Assembly: GCF_035685805.1 (NCBI RefSeq)
Contig: NZ_DASSAB010000017.1
Location: 55,224 to 119,223 of the forward strand
From: Dyella_A sp035685805
GTDB taxonomy: Bacteria > Pseudomonadota > Gammaproteobacteria > Xanthomonadales > Rhodanobacteraceae
Length of the DNA stretch: 64,000 nt
Direction of reading: 5' to 3'
Under the pieces are notes generated by a model, which saw only the letters and a program-made list of their open reading frames with translations, had not been told where the DNA came from and did no database searches. Each line of letters begins with the position of its first letter. Positions within the stretch are counted from its first letter, which is position 1. Positions 63,355-64,000 of the stretch are shown in pieces. A program made the position numbers and the translations under genes.

Positions 63355-64000
63355 GCGCATGCCGGTGAACACCATCGCCATGCCGTGCTCGTCGGCGGCG
63401 GCAATCACCTCGGCGTCGCGCATCGAGCCGCCCGGCTGGATCACTGCGCTGATGCCGGCGGCCGCGGCCGCGTCGATGCCGTCACGGAACGGGAAGAACG
63501 CGTCCGACGCCATCACCGAGCCGCGCACTTCCAGCTTCTCGTCGGCGGCCTTGATGCCGGCGATCCTGGCGCTGTACACGCGGCTCATCTGGCCGGCGCC
63601 GATGCCGATGGTCTGGCGGTTCTTCGCGTAGACGATGGCGTTGGACTTGACGAACTTGGCCACCTTCCAGGCGGCGATGCGCGAGGAATCGACGCGGCTC
63701 ATCTGGCCGGCGCCGATCGCCAGCGTCCGCTGCGCGTCGGTGAAGATCACCGCATTCGACTTGACGTGCGCGCACACCCGCCACGCGAACAACAGATCGT
63801 TCAGCTCACCGTCCGTCGGCGGGCGCCGCGACACGGTCTTCAATTCGCCGCGCTCGACCATCCGCGTGTCGAGGTCCTGCACCAGCAAGCCGCCGGCGAC
63901 GCGCTTGAAGTCGAGGCTGGCGGCGCGAGTCGCGGTCCAGTCGCCGCATTCCATCAGCCGCACGTTGGGTTTCGACGCCACCGCGCGGCGGGCGTCGTCG
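63340..64000 (-). CDS. purH: Bifunctional AICAR transformylase/IMP cyclohydrolase, C-terminal part (5' end outside window)
   Basis: The visible about 220 residues are the C-terminal AICAR transformylase part: SLDFKRVAGGLLVQD, KSNAIVYAKN, GIGAGQMSRVYSARIAGIK, GSVMASDAFFPFRDGID and ending TGMRHFRH. The enzyme makes IMP from AICAR in purine synthesis. Unusually, the KSNA...GAGQMSRV block occurs twice in tandem: residues encoded at 63670-63783 and 63556-63669 are 38-residue copies with 21 identities. The stop codon lies within a perfect palindrome. The frame is open to base 64000. Confidence 0.92.
   Translation of the reverse strand, partial: DDARRAVASKPNVRLMECGDWTATRAASLDFKRVAGGLLVQDLDTRMVERGELKTVSRRPPTDGELNDLLFAWRVCAHVKSNAVIFTDAQRTLAIGAGQMSRVDSSRIAAWKVAKFVKSNAIVYAKNRQTIGIGAGQMSRVYSARIAGIKAADEKLEVRGSVMASDAFFPFRDGIDAAAAAGISAVIQPGGSMRDAEVIAAADEHGMAMVFTGMRHFRH

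Overview
The window reads as a high-G+C gammaproteobacterial chromosome, most likely order Xanthomonadales (Lysobacterales), and probably a Rhodanobacter/Dyella-type member of the Rhodanobacteraceae. This is inferred from protein flavour, gene content and a polA-linked C-rich small RNA like the one known in Xanthomonas; no 16S rRNA gene lies in the window to settle it. Coding density is very high. Almost all of it is core or housekeeping sequence, with no prophage, IS element, CRISPR array, tRNA or rRNA recognised.

Layout. 1-5.4 kb: the 3' part of an exported TAP-type hydrolase overlaps a 57-aa membrane ORF and a NatAB-type ABC exporter, followed by an M49-like lipoprotein peptidase and a small two-TM gene lying between inverted GA-rich repeats. 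5.5-10.4 kb: hemH with an alpha/beta hydrolase, divergent from an SYLF protein, the tatABC operon and a cupin. 10.4-13.1 kb: an EnvC-like amidase activator and a CtpA protease. 13.3-19.5 kb: gltB and gltD (glutamate synthase), separated by a REP-like doublet. 19.5-26.9 kb: small genes including a ChaN/Tiki-like exported protein, TANGO2/NRDE, an exported LigB-type ligase, YchJ, a lipocalin, a DUF938 methyltransferase, NnrU and HutD. 26.9-32.1 kb: dinG divergent from a GAF-GAF-GGDEF-EAL protein. 32.1-36.7 kb: a FrnE-type DsbA protein, a hipBA module with three evenly spaced operators, a COG2509 FAD protein and a 74-aa orphan with a strong terminator. 37-41.3 kb: DUF1993 and MFS genes, an EF-hand protein, folE, and a membrane protein coupled to an XRE regulator. 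41.4-47.6 kb: rmuC, topoisomerase IB, rlmI, a VOC protein, srkA and a hotdog thioesterase. 47.7-51.3 kb: a ferredoxin reductase, an AT-richer exported protein, a rhodanese without its cysteine, a lipoprotein and a YiiD-type thioesterase. 51.5-54.6 kb: hemD-hemX-hemY. 55-60.7 kb: uvrD, DUF3185, a small RNA and polA. 60.8-64 kb: DUF2782, an EamA half-transporter, a GST, a GNAT and the 3' end of purH.

Functional themes are haem synthesis (hemH; hemD-X-Y, without hemC beside it), DNA repair and topology (dinG, uvrD, polA, rmuC, topIB, ligB), envelope export and remodelling (tatABC, envC/ctpA), nitrogen assimilation (gltBD), and post-transcriptional or toxin-antitoxin regulation (polA-linked sRNA, hipBA).

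The features I would look at first are the multi-hairpin C-rich-loop RNA downstream of polA, the hipBA promoter with three palindromes centred exactly 27 bp apart, an in-frame 38-residue tandem duplication inside PurH with a perfect palindrome over its stop codon, and the inverted-repeat-bounded cassette at 4.85-5.53 kb. No large undescribed defence or biosynthetic system is evident.
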